21,687 nucleotides of DNA from an uncultured Clostridium sp. (GCA_900544905.1 UQXF01000060.1:1-21687), one strand, 5' to 3'; positions 1-7,293 are shown, numbered from the stretch's first letter. The notes: generated by a model from the letters alone, not told the origin. Program-made: numbers and translations.

Positions 1-42
1 CGCGTAAGATCGTCGGCAGCGTCAGATGTGTATAAGAGACAG
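1..42 (+). other. Nextera library adapter left on contig end (artefact)
   Basis: Bases 10-23 are the Nextera read-1 adapter and 24-42 are the 19-bp Tn5 mosaic end AGATGTGTATAAGAGACAG. Bases 2-9 (GCGTAAGA) sit where an i5 index would be and match what I recall as index S517. This is sequencing-library DNA, not genome. The genomic sequence begins at 43. Confidence 0.97.
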
Positions 43-507
43 GTTACAGGCCTTTATATGTACTATATAACAATTATATATATAACGTGTATAAGGATGG
101 AAAATATAGATTAGAGGGAGGACATAGGAACGATATGAACATTAAGTATAGGTTATTGTGTAAAAGGTTAATAGAGGAAAGGAAGAGAGTAGGTGTCATT
201 CAATATTATAATGTACTGTTCATAATGGAGCTATTGTCAGATAAAGACATATGGTCTTTAGAACGGTGGGTGAACGGTATAAATAACATATATATGAAGG
301 ATATACATAACTGGTGTAGACTGCATTTTGTTAAATATCACACTGTATTTGTTTACAGGAAAGAGTATCCGGTAAAAGCAAATATTTGGAATGGGTATTC
401 ATATATAAGGTGGCGGATGGAGCGGATGATGAATTTGGGATAAGATAAAATAGTGCATGCATGAAAGGGAACCTTAAAGTAGAGAAAGTATGGATAGAAC
501 GAAGGAT
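43..507. other. AT-rich stretch without a confident gene
   Basis: About 465 bases lie beyond the terminator of the minus-strand operon. One plus-strand frame is open at 87-443 (GTG start at 87, internal ATG at 135). It has a poorly placed purine-rich site, no motif I recognise, and a composition rich in Tyr, Arg and Trp of the kind that arises by chance in AT-rich DNA. I see no RNA gene, terminator or clear repeat. A real small gene is possible but not supported. Confidence 0.5.
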
Positions 508-509
508 AA

Positions 510-537
510 GGCTCTGCGCTATTCGTTTGGCAGAGCC
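510..537 (-). terminator. Hairpin overlapping the stop of the last operon gene
   Basis: GGCTCTGC (510-517) pairs perfectly with GCAGAGCC (530-537) around a 12-base loop. The stop codon of the 519-1433 gene lies inside it. On the minus strand it is followed by a moderately T-rich tail without a long T run, so it is a weak intrinsic terminator or a 3'-end stabilising hairpin for the five-gene operon. Confidence 0.5.
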
Positions 538-1433
538 TGAGCATTGTCCTGATCCGTAGAAAATAAATCTAACTGACCTTCTGGAGTGGAACTTTGACCG
601 GATTCATCTTCAGTTGAGGTTTCTCTTTTTTTGGGTGTTTTATGAGTGTATAATTTTTCAAAAGGAAGTGAATACTTGGATTTTTTATTGTATTCTAGTA
701 AAAGAGCTTCTGCGAATCCTAATGAACCGGCACGACGTTCTCTGGCAGTACGACTGATTTCTCTGACAGAGACACGCCCTACTTTTTCTTTAAATGTGTC
801 ATCTTTCATTGTTTCTCCATAAGCATTATCCAGACGGGCAATAGCATTAAGCATATTGGAACTAAAGGACATAGGCGCACCTTCCCATGTGGCAACGCAA
901 AGGCGTAAAACACGATCAAGAGTGTGAAAACCATATTTTTCATAGATATTAATTAAAGTGGATACAGCACATATACCTCCGGGGCGAGAGGAAGAAGTAA
1001 TAGAGAGATCATATGATTCAACAAGGTCACGAATAATAAGTTCTCTATCATTACCAGCTTCAATATTAGCCATGAATATTTCATAAGGTAGTAACGATTT
1101 GACATATTTCATCTGATTTGCAAAAATATCTGCTTCTTGGGTGTAAACAAGATCATCATAAACCATACACCAGACAGGAGTTTCTCTTGATCCAGAGATA
1201 AGAGCGACAATTTCTATAGTGTGTTGTCCGTTGAATACATAATTTATCCCATCACGTCTACTTACTTTTACAGGGTTTATCTGATAAAGGTCAAAATTAG
1301 CTGCAGCACGCTGAACGTGTTTGATGGAAAGATTACGTTGGTAATCTTGATTTGAACATAAATTTTTAATAGGTATTTGCTCAAAATGCACTTGGGGAAC
1401 AAACTTTTGTAAATCTTCGGTATTTCCATCCAT
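519..1433 (-). CDS. ParB/sulfiredoxin-fold-like protein (GQH motif)
   Basis: Last gene of the minus-strand operon, 304 residues. The N-terminal part follows the ParB-like (phage/plasmid ParB or DUF6551-type) pattern: YQR at residues 31-33, then a hydrophobic strand, INPVKVSRRDG at 52-62, and FNGQHTIEIV at 67-76. The last corresponds to the usual DGQHR box, with Thr where Arg is typical. Such domains bind DNA, and some bind or hydrolyse nucleotides. The C-terminal third is basic, then acidic and low-complexity (about residues 265-304), probably disordered. The ATG is well chosen: GGAGGA lies just upstream, inside the end of the preceding gene, with a two-base gap between genes. Family assignment is by motif only. 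Substrate and role are unknown, but placement suggests an accessory to the serine recombinase. Confidence 0.72.
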   Translation of the reverse strand: MDGNTEDLQKFVPQVHFEQIPIKNLCSNQDYQRNLSIKHVQRAAANFDLYQINPVKVSRRDGINYVFNGQHTIEIVALISGSRETPVWCMVYDDLVYTQEADIFANQMKYVKSLLPYEIFMANIEAGNDRELIIRDLVESYDLSITSSSRPGGICAVSTLINIYEKYGFHTLDRVLRLCVATWEGAPMSFSSNMLNAIARLDNAYGETMKDDTFKEKVGRVSVREISRTARERRAGSLGFAEALLLEYNKKSKYSLPFEKLYTHKTPKKRETSTEDESGQSSTPEGQLDLFSTDQDNAQALPNE

Positions 1434-1435
1434 AA

Positions 1436-2356
1436 TTATATTTCCTCCAATTTTTTTAAAATATTATTTGTGGTTGATATTAGGCACATAAGCTGATATT
1501 TAAGCTTATATTTTGCTGTATCAGATGCAATTTTAAAATCTGAAACTTTTAATACTCTTTCGATAGAACTGTTCCATGATGGAATCGTCAATGTAAGACT
1601 TGCAATTTCCGCATCTGGATCAAATTGTGGCAGGTTGCGTATAGATGGAATAGAAACGGAAGATTCTTTCTTTAATATCGGCTTGGCGTAATTATTCCAC
1701 AGTAATTCCCGTTTCATATCATGATAACTGAGATGTTCTATCTTTTCGGCAAGGAGGTAGTTATTTAGACTTAAAAGCTGCTCTTTTGATAATCCTGAAA
1801 GCTCAATAATATTAGCTTGGGAAATCCAGAGCTGACCAGAGCGAACTCGTTTGACCAGATCCGGAACTTTTTCATCAATTATATCTAGTGCACTACTGTA
1901 AGCAGAATATTTGTAAACGGTAGCCGTTGCTACATTACATTCTTCGGATATTTTTTTGGCTGCGATGCTTGCACCGGAAATATGAGATTTATTCGTAGAT
2001 GAAAGTTGTCTTGAAACTAATATTTTTTCAGCATCATATTTTTTCCCAATCAGGTATTTTTTATTGATATTGGTTAAATCCTCTCGTTTAAGTTGGTCAG
2101 TACATATCCATGAAATTACATCTTCTTTACTGGAAAAATGGAGTCTTTTTATTCGGAAAGGAATACTGTGTTTACGAAATAATTCATATGCTTCTATGCC
2201 ATTAATGACAATACCATTCCAGGTGCAGATGGGGGTATGATAGGAATGACATAATATCTGTTGTTCAAGTTGTTTATAATCTTTTTCACCGAGATATTGA
2301 TACAAATTGGTGAATTCTAGTTTTGTTTTTAATGTATATATACTATAATTGCGCAT
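1436..2356 (-). CDS. Divergent ParB-like DNA-binding protein
   Basis: About 306 residues from the ATG at 2356. A TTG 12 bases upstream (2368) is also open, but GGAG is spaced better for 2356. The N-terminal region has the shape of a ParB-type domain: a strand ending TWNGIVINGIEAYELF where ParB proteins have DGHNRY, then FSSKEDVISWICTDQLKRE, DLTNINKKYLIGKKYDAEK and a helix-turn-helix-like stretch VATATVYKYSAYSSALD. The conserved His-Arg of the GH(N)R box is absent, so enzymatic activity is doubtful. DNA binding remains likely. It overlaps the end of the 2343-2759 gene by 14 bases and is followed after 2 bases by the second ParB-like gene, so it is translationally coupled. Function not known. 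Confidence 0.68.
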   Translation of the reverse strand: MRNYSIYTLKTKLEFTNLYQYLGEKDYKQLEQQILCHSYHTPICTWNGIVINGIEAYELFRKHSIPFRIKRLHFSSKEDVISWICTDQLKREDLTNINKKYLIGKKYDAEKILVSRQLSSTNKSHISGASIAAKKISEECNVATATVYKYSAYSSALDIIDEKVPDLVKRVRSGQLWISQANIIELSGLSKEQLLSLNNYLLAEKIEHLSYHDMKRELLWNNYAKPILKKESSVSIPSIRNLPQFDPDAEIASLTLTIPSWNSSIERVLKVSDFKIASDTAKYKLKYQLMCLISTTNNILKKLEEI

Positions 2357-2759
2357 ACTCATCTCCAATTATTTCTGATTTGAATTCTGTTTGTGGCAGT
2401 TTTGTGATGATGTTATCCATGGAAAATAGAGCTATTTTCTTATTTGGGTAAATATTGCCTTCTAAACGGAAAATGTTAAATTTCTCCCAAGAAAGGTTAA
2501 GCTGGGAAAGTGAATATAGTAATTCTCGGCTGTATAACTCATAACTGTTACCATTGATGACAAAATAATCCTTAACTTTATGTGCCAATTTATCCTCCGC
2601 ACAACTAGCCTTTATACCTATCATTTTTTGATCAGGATTAACAAGAAGTTGAATATATTCTGGGTTACCAATTTGACGGAGTGTATTGCGGTGGATTCGT
2701 ATACGATTCTTTTTAAAGTCAATACATATTAGTGGATGGGAAGAGTGTTTGTTGTTCAT
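2343..2759 (-). CDS. Stand-alone copy of the recombinase C-terminal domain (short)
   Basis: 138 residues from the ATG at 2759, preceded by a GTGAGGA ribosome site. A GTG at 2774 would start on that site and is less likely. The whole protein is one domain: a strand pair (CIDFKKNRIRIHRNTLRQIG), the hallmark EYIQLLVNPDQKMIGIKAS, a middle segment ending in a helix and Trp (ELLYSLSQLNLSW), then FNIFRLEGNIYPNKKIALF. The same order appears in the 262-residue protein just upstream and in the C-terminal half of the serine recombinase, but this is the most diverged copy and lacks the RPC triplet. It has no catalytic domain. It overlaps the upstream gene by 41 bases and the downstream gene by 14. I know no assigned function; a DNA-binding or recombinase-partner role is inference. 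Confidence 0.7.
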   Translation of the reverse strand: MNNKHSSHPLICIDFKKNRIRIHRNTLRQIGNPEYIQLLVNPDQKMIGIKASCAEDKLAHKVKDYFVINGNSYELYSRELLYSLSQLNLSWEKFNIFRLEGNIYPNKKIALFSMDNIITKLPQTEFKSEIIGDEYAQL

Positions 2760-3507
2760 AGGATTTTTCCTCACTTTCTGCTGTTGATGGTTTTTTTGCT
2801 TTTTCTGTGGATTTATCAGTTACCTTCTTCTTTTCTTGTATGTCAAATACTGCGTAGCCTTCAAATATATTAACTTGCATTGATTTTTGATGTTCTTCCA
2901 CTGGAATACCGAACTGATTCTTCCATTCTTCAGGATAAGAAGGTGTCCTAGCAGTGGTTACAGTTCCATTGTCTTTTAGTGTACGAGGAAATATTTCAGG
3001 TGAAGTTAAATCGAAAATGAACAGTATTTCATTGCCAGAACGAATTAGTTTGCCGAGAATCTTGTACCGATAATTAGGATTCCAGTCCATGAGAGATATC
3101 ACTTTAGCAAAAAAAATCCGACAAGTGATTTGTTTTGGCGAACGTTTTTTCCCAGAGGAACACCAACGAAAAGAGTCTTTTTCTTCTTCTCGACAGGGAC
3201 GGACAGCCAGTTTTTTTTCAATGGGATTGACTAATATTTGCACATATTCGACATCGGGTAGTTTTTTTATGCAGGCGGTATTTACAGATACCTTGTAGTT
3301 ATTAAGCGTAAACGAAGGTTCGTAAATATGAGCGAAGAATTCGCCACGTACAACTTGATAACCGTCATAGCTGAAAGAATCATCGTCAGTGACTTCCATT
3401 TGATTTGAGGGGTTGGATGCGACTGTTATTGGCATAGGTGTGTTGATTTTCATCATATCAGAAGGTTCTGTAGTCATATTCCATTGATTTGTAGGTTGCT
3501 CGCTCAT
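2719..3507 (-). CDS. Stand-alone paralog of the serine recombinase C-terminal half
   Basis: 262 residues with no resolvase catalytic domain. Residues 1-42 look disordered. From about 44 to 200 it parallels the recombinase: YDGYQVVRGEFF (47-58), VSVNTACIKKLPDVEYVQIL (73-92), LAVRPC (100-105), a short basic loop, FFAKVISLMDW (132-142), YRYKILGKL (146-154), IFDL, and YPEEWKNQFG (191-200). The recombinase has YEVARGQFF, FVEMLIHP, LAIRPC, KYRILG and YPADWMNSFG at matching places. This reads as a duplication of the DNA-recognition half of the recombinase into a separate gene. The start overlaps the recombinase stop (ATGA), with AAAGGAG upstream. Similar proteins are, as I recall, often labelled integrase in clostridial genomes, but nothing catalytic is visible here. 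Confidence 0.8.
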   Translation of the reverse strand: MSEQPTNQWNMTTEPSDMMKINTPMPITVASNPSNQMEVTDDDSFSYDGYQVVRGEFFAHIYEPSFTLNNYKVSVNTACIKKLPDVEYVQILVNPIEKKLAVRPCREEEKDSFRWCSSGKKRSPKQITCRIFFAKVISLMDWNPNYRYKILGKLIRSGNEILFIFDLTSPEIFPRTLKDNGTVTTARTPSYPEEWKNQFGIPVEEHQKSMQVNIFEGYAVFDIQEKKKVTDKSTEKAKKPSTAESEEKSYEQQTLFPSTNMY

Positions 3508-5357
3508 TGGGTGTCTCCTTTAATTTCTGTAATAATATTCTTTATATTTTGTATAATGGTTTCTTTGGGAGTGGTTTGTAGCTCAGGTTCTTTATAAGGT
3601 TTACTTTCTGAAGCAGTCTGCCAGTTTTTGTCCGCTGTAAATTCTGTTAATTCTGGCGCTTGAGATTGAGTATAATAATTATTACCGAAGCTATTCATCC
3701 AGTCGGCAGGATAAGCTAACACACTCTTAGAATCAGATATTGTATCAGGCGTATTGTTATTGGGGGAGGATACGTCGTTGGTAGTTGTCGGTATTCGTAT
3801 TTCTGTATCGTCCATGTTGAAGATAAGGACATTTTCATTGTCTTTTTGGTGTGCAACTCCTAATATTCTATATTTGCATTTTTTGTCCCATTTAAATATC
3901 TCGTATAATGTTGGCAAAAATGCAGCGCCGGAAATTGGTTTTGGAATAGGTTGACCATCTTTGAGACGTGACCACTGCACTTTATTTTTGGTTTCCGAGG
4001 AACATGGTCGGATAGCAAGTAGTTTTGATCTTGGGTGTATTAGCATTTCGACAAATTTTATGTTTGGAAATTTCCGTATAGCGTCTTTGTTAAAAGAGAT
4101 CTGTTTATATGAAAAAGAAACAGAAATCCGACCAACCGAGGAGAAAAATTGTCCTCTGGCAACTTCATAGTCTCTTAAATCGAAGGAACCGGCGGAAGCA
4201 GTAACTGTATCAGGTGCATTCATATTTTCCGGTTTAAGGACGCTTTGAGATGCTTCAAAGTAGTCTCTGGCTTTAAATCCAGACCATCTTGGATTAATGC
4301 TTATAAATCCACTTAGAGAGCCTTCTTGTATCACATGTAATTCTGGTAAAATCTCCTTATTTCCATATTTCGCATTTGTAATTAATTTTTGAACAGCTAT
4401 GAAATCATCTCTGGAGATAATAGCTTCGTGATGTCCGACTTTTCTGTATTGATTACGGTCTTGATTGTTTTTCCTTGATTTATGGTCAAGATAATTCGGA
4501 GTCCATGTTTTTCTCGCCAGAACATCCCCACAATGGCGTTCATTTTGAAGGATTTGTAGTATGGTACTGGATGACCAGACATCATTATTCTTTTTTGTTC
4601 TACAACCGAGTTCTGTCAAAGAATCAGCAATTTGTTGAGCACTGCTTCCATTCAGATACATATAAAAAATAAGCTGCACAATTTTAGCTTCATGTGGATT
4701 GATTACAAGATTTCCATTTTCGTCTTGGTCATATCCGAGCAGAGGAGGTGTAAGGAATATTCCCCGACGAAAACGCATTTCAATGGAAGAATTCATAATT
4801 TCACTTTTGGTATGACTTTCTTCCTGCGCAAGTGTTGACATGAATGACAGAATCATTTCGCTTTTGGGATCAAGAGTATTTAAATGCTCTGTTTCAAAAA
4901 ATACACCGACGGGTGGACGGAGTGAAGAAAGCTCTCGTACATATCGTATACAGTCAACAACGTTTCTTGCAAATCGTGATACACTTTTTGTTATGATTAA
5001 ATCAATTTTTCCAGCTTCACAATCTTCAATCATTTTTTTGAATGCATCTCTATGTTGAAGCGAGGTGCCGGAAATGCCTTCGTCGGCATATATTTCTACA
5101 AGCATCCAATTCGGATTTTTATTTACTACATCCTGATAATGATTTTTCTGTAATTCATATGAGGATGTTTGGCGTGGATCATCCGTAGATACCCTTGCAT
5201 ATACAGCTACTCGTAGTTTTTTCTCTGTTTTAAAAATATCCTCTGGTGGAAGTGCCGGGATTACTTCCAGTTCTTCTGGATCAATACCTTTGTATCTTTG
5301 CCGGATTCTGGCTTTTTGTTCATCAATATTACTGCTTCGTTCTTCACTTTCTTTCAT
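3504..5357 (-). CDS. Large serine recombinase with atypical C-terminal domain
   Basis: Site-specific DNA recombinase of the large serine (resolvase/invertase) family. It cuts and rejoins DNA through a 5'-phosphoserine. Numbering from the ATG at 5357 (617 residues): resolvase fold about 49-200, nucleophile Ser57 in YARVST, SRFARN at 127-132, SFMSTLAQEES at 171-181, then the Recombinase domain about 200-335. Where most large serine integrases carry a four-cysteine zinc ribbon after LSG, this one reads SLSGFISINPRWSGF (347-361) and switches to a different domain (393-525) that recurs in the next two genes. No C-x2-C pair or long coiled coil is seen. An ATG at 5369 is in frame, but AAAGG abuts it directly, so 5357 (or TTG at 5360) is better served. 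It probably moves the element or a part of it. Confidence 0.93.
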   Translation of the reverse strand: MKESEERSSNIDEQKARIRQRYKGIDPEELEVIPALPPEDIFKTEKKLRVAVYARVSTDDPRQTSSYELQKNHYQDVVNKNPNWMLVEIYADEGISGTSLQHRDAFKKMIEDCEAGKIDLIITKSVSRFARNVVDCIRYVRELSSLRPPVGVFFETEHLNTLDPKSEMILSFMSTLAQEESHTKSEIMNSSIEMRFRRGIFLTPPLLGYDQDENGNLVINPHEAKIVQLIFYMYLNGSSAQQIADSLTELGCRTKKNNDVWSSSTILQILQNERHCGDVLARKTWTPNYLDHKSRKNNQDRNQYRKVGHHEAIISRDDFIAVQKLITNAKYGNKEILPELHVIQEGSLSGFISINPRWSGFKARDYFEASQSVLKPENMNAPDTVTASAGSFDLRDYEVARGQFFSSVGRISVSFSYKQISFNKDAIRKFPNIKFVEMLIHPRSKLLAIRPCSSETKNKVQWSRLKDGQPIPKPISGAAFLPTLYEIFKWDKKCKYRILGVAHQKDNENVLIFNMDDTEIRIPTTTNDVSSPNNNTPDTISDSKSVLAYPADWMNSFGNNYYTQSQAPELTEFTADKNWQTASESKPYKEPELQTTPKETIIQNIKNIITEIKGDTQ

Positions 5358-5374
5358 CAATAGCGACATCCTTT

Positions 5375-5396
5375 ATAGTTGATATAACTATCATAG
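5375..5396 (-). promoter_or_regulatory. Dyad and -10-like box upstream of the recombinase operon
   Basis: ATAGTT (5375-5380) and AACTAT (5386-5391) form an inverted repeat immediately upstream of the recombinase gene. On the minus strand TATGAT (5396-5391) could be a -10 box overlapping the dyad. No good -35 hexamer is visible. This is a plausible operator/promoter, perhaps for the XRE protein encoded just upstream. Confidence 0.35.
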
Positions 5397-5415
5397 AATT
5401 TTTTGATTGAAAAAG

Positions 5416-5455
5416 ACATAAACCATCAGTTAAGTGATTAACGGATGGTTTATGT
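5416..5455 (-). terminator. 40-base near-perfect hairpin between XRE gene and recombinase operon
   Basis: ACATAAACCATC (5416-5427) pairs perfectly with GATGGTTTATGT (5444-5455). After one A/G mismatch, GTTAA (5429-5433) pairs with TTAAC (5438-5442) around the loop GTGA. On the minus strand it follows the XRE stop and is trailed by CTTTTT, so it probably terminates XRE transcription and insulates the operon. Its size and symmetry also fit a protein-binding or recombination site. Confidence 0.6.
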
Positions 5456-5486
5456 AGAAATAGATATTTGATTGTTATTGAATGAT

Positions 5487-5876
5487 TTAATAATCATTCG
5501 GGTTATCAGCATCGTAATTGTGTCTTGAGGATAGATGCCAATCATTGATTCGTAAAATGTTTTTTATGGCTGAAAGAACCTCGAATATGTAACGTTTTTC
5601 AGTGCTGGTACAATCTGCCATTAATAAATCAATGTCAGTTTGATATTCCGTAGGATTGTATAACAAGTTCCCATAGAGTAATTCATCAATAGTAATTTCA
5701 AGTGCGTTGCTAATTTTGATTAAAGATTCTAAACTGGGTTTACGCTTGGCATTTTCTATATAGCTTATATAAACAGTAGAAAGATCAGCAATTTCAGCCA
5801 GCTCCTCGGCAGATAATCCTCGTTGTTTGCGGGTTTCTCTTATACGTTTGCCTATAAGTGCATAATTTATTTCCAT
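5487..5876 (-). CDS. XRE-family transcriptional regulator
   Basis: 129 residues. The N-terminal Cro/CI-type helix-turn-helix spans about residues 8-66 (IGKRIRETRKQRGLSAEELA, then LSTVYISYIENAKRKPSLES, then ISNALEITIDELL). The remainder is a short helical tail, probably for dimerisation. The ATG is preceded by GGAGGTGA with good spacing. It is transcribed towards the recombinase operon and away from the 6102 gene, and the upstream region holds several ACAAC/GTTGT dyads. It is therefore most likely the repressor that keeps the recombinase operon and its own promoter quiet; that target is inference. This compact XRE type is very common in clostridial mobile elements. Confidence 0.9.
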   Translation of the reverse strand: MEINYALIGKRIRETRKQRGLSAEELAEIADLSTVYISYIENAKRKPSLESLIKISNALEITIDELLYGNLLYNPTEYQTDIDLLMADCTSTEKRYIFEVLSAIKNILRINDWHLSSRHNYDADNPNDY

Positions 5877-5896
5877 GTCCTCACCTCCTTTCCATC

Positions 5897-6046
5897 ACAA
5901 CTTGACTTTTTTGTGTTGTAGATAGAAAAAATGGTGAGCTATACAACAGCAATTGGTTGTATAAAGAGAAGTATATCATATGTATATAGCAAAAAGAAGA
6001 TTGTCGATTGATGCGAGAAAAAGGCGATAAGTTGTAATTGAACAAC
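5897..6046. promoter_or_regulatory. Repeated ACAAC/GTTGT dyads in a divergent control region
   Basis: Three spaced inverted repeats share ACAAC/GTTGT half sites: 5897-5901 with 5915-5919; TATACAAC (5940-5947) with GTTGTATA (5956-5963), the strongest; and 6031-6035 with 6042-6046. They lie between the start of the XRE gene (minus) and the 6102 gene (plus). On the minus strand a TATACT-like -10 is visible near 5972. Cooperative binding of the XRE protein is the simplest explanation. Confidence 0.5.
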
Positions 6047-6101
6047 AGCGAAAAAAGGGTTATCATTTATGTATTAAAAATTATGTCTGGGAGGAAAATA
6101 C

Positions 6102-6317
6102 ATGGCAGATAAAGAGGAAATCAAAACATTGGAGGAATTAGAGGAAAAAGGAAAAATACTGCGGGAGTACAAAGAAAAATTCCGGCAGATGTGCCAAGAA
6201 AATAAAATGATAAAGGGTTCGACAGTGCTGAAACTATATGATAAAATTGAAGAGGTACAAAGAGAATATGAGCATTTAGATAATAAGCTGACATTAATGG
6301 AATACAACTTTATATAG
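6102..6317 (+). CDS. Small charged coiled-coil protein, unknown function
   Basis: 71 residues beginning MADKEEIKTLEELEEKGKIL, almost entirely charged helix with heptad-like leucines (predicted coiled coil over about residues 8-62). It has no helix-turn-helix, metal site or membrane segment. GGGAGG is well spaced before the ATG. It is the first gene of the plus-strand side of the divergent region and is followed by 124 bases before the next regulator. A segment KGSTVLKLYDKI resembles KKGTLLKMYDQL at the end of the 18256-18663 protein, which may only reflect shared coiled-coil composition. I do not recognise the family; a small element-encoded binding protein is possible. Confidence 0.6.
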   Translation: MADKEEIKTLEELEEKGKILREYKEKFRQMCQENKMIKGSTVLKLYDKIEEVQREYEHLDNKLTLMEYNFI

Positions 6318-6397
6318 TTCTATTTTTTTTGTTTTAATACTACTGTTTCCCTTAGTAAATACTTGTAAGATACATCTCTAATATTTTTGCGGATTTC

Positions 6398-6418
6398 TAG
6401 TTACAATTAAGGTAACTA
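6398..6418 (+). promoter_or_regulatory. Operator-like dyad upstream of the second XRE gene
   Basis: TAGTTAC (6398-6404) and GTAACTA (6412-6418) form a perfect 7-bp inverted repeat with a 7-base spacer, ending 24 bases before the TTG start of the XRE gene. Position and geometry fit an autoregulatory operator. Confidence 0.45.
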
Positions 6419-6441
6419 CTATCGGAAAGAGGTGTATTTAC

Positions 6442-6762
6442 TTGCGCACAGAGGATTATATTGCGGACAATATTATAGCTTTATGTAAAAAACGTGATAT
6501 GAGCAAATATCGGCTGTCACAGTTGACTGGTATATCTCAATCTTCGATTGGAAAAATTATTGCTAAAGAAAGTTTACCAACTATGCCTACTGTAGAAAAG
6601 ATATGTGATGCACTGGGAGTAACAATGGCACAATTCTTTGCCGGAATGGATGTTCCAGTAAGTTTATCAGAATCACAACAAGAGGTTCTGAATATTTGGA
6701 ATAATCTTGATGAAAAAGAACAGAATGTAGTGATACAAATGCTCCGGGGACTTCAAAAATAA
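6442..6762 (+). CDS. XRE-family regulator (TTG start)
   Basis: 106 residues. Helix-turn-helix at about residues 10-66: IIALCKKRDMSKYRLSQLTG, ISQSSIGKIIAKESLPTMPT, VEKICDALGVTMAQFF. The tail SESQQEVLNIWNNLDEKEQN is typical of short clostridial XRE proteins. The start is TTG at 6442 with AAAGAGG eight bases upstream; no in-frame ATG would keep the first helix. A dyad at 6398-6418 suggests self-regulation, and a strong terminator follows. It lies upstream of the restriction-modification gene and might act as a controller, but the terminator and the gene between argue against a simple operon. Confidence 0.88.
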   Translation: MRTEDYIADNIIALCKKRDMSKYRLSQLTGISQSSIGKIIAKESLPTMPTVEKICDALGVTMAQFFAGMDVPVSLSESQQEVLNIWNNLDEKEQNVVIQMLRGLQK

Positions 6763-6764
6763 AG

Positions 6765-6803
6765 GAAACAGTTGTAACGAAAATGTTGACTGTTTCTTTT
6801 TTT
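6765..6803 (+). terminator. Intrinsic terminator after the XRE gene
   Basis: GAAACAGT (6765-6772) pairs with ACTGTTTC (6789-6796), with further weak pairing inside the loop, followed by seven T residues (6797-6803). It lies right after the XRE stop codon. Confidence 0.88.
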
Positions 6804-6819
6804 ATGGAGTTGGGAGATT

Positions 6820-7293
6820 ATGGTGATTGAAAAGAAATATTATGATATTGCACAGCGTGAATTGGAAGAAATGCAAAGAGAAATTAATGCAGAAAAAGCG
6901 CAAATGTCAGAAGAAGAGATACTAGAGGATAAAAAATGGCATGATGAACAATTGGAAACAATTATTAAAAAGGCAGAAGCTCATATGCGTCGTTTTAAGA
7001 AAGTTCCAGATCCTCAAAAAGTAGTGAAATTCACTTTTTTACAAAAAGATGCATTGGAAATTGCACGAAATATGCAGATGAATATAAAAACTGAGCGTAA
7101 AGAAGATGATTTATGGGGGACGATAGAAATGTCATTTAATAATATGTGGTTTTTAGATTCGGCTCCTAGTGAATGGAAAGATATTTGGAATAACTTGATG
7201 AAAGAAGCTCAGAGAGTGTATATAGAAGCAAAAGATAACATGATCATGTATCAATATTATTATGATTTGGCGGTAGAAGTTCCTTGTGTGTAG
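6820..7293 (+). CDS. Hypothetical protein next to the restriction-modification gene
   Basis: 157 residues, unrecognised. The first ~60 residues are highly charged helix (YYDIAQRELEEMQREINAEK and on), probably coiled coil. Residues ~70-157 look like a compact helical domain with several Trp and Tyr (LWGTIEMSFNNMWFLD, WKDIWNNLMKEAQRVY, MIMYQYYYDLAVEV). There is no signal peptide, membrane segment or obvious catalytic motif. GGGAG precedes the ATG. It is flanked by a terminator upstream and 125 bases before the MmeI-like enzyme, in the same direction. A role tied to the restriction system (accessory or anti-toxic) is only a guess from position. Confidence 0.65.
   Translation: MVIEKKYYDIAQRELEEMQREINAEKAQMSEEEILEDKKWHDEQLETIIKKAEAHMRRFKKVPDPQKVVKFTFLQKDALEIARNMQMNIKTERKEDDLWGTIEMSFNNMWFLDSAPSEWKDIWNNLMKEAQRVYIEAKDNMIMYQYYYDLAVEVPCV

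Noticed and set aside
87..443. Plus-strand frame of 118 residues at the left end
   Set aside because: GTG start, no well-placed ribosome site, no recognisable motif and a composition expected by chance in AT-rich DNA. Kept only as a note on the gap.
519..2356. Plasmid partition (parABS) locus
   Set aside because: No ParA ATPase and no parS-like site are seen; the genes are coupled to a recombinase and lack canonical ParB boxes.
3754..5058. Several 60-70-residue plus-strand frames across the recombinase gene
   Set aside because: They are antisense to a strongly supported coding region and have no ribosome sites.
6102..6317. Homology between the 71-residue protein and the TnpC-like protein tail
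   Set aside because: The KGSTVLKLYDKI / KKGTLLKMYDQL likeness is about a dozen residues in charged coiled coils; too short to claim.
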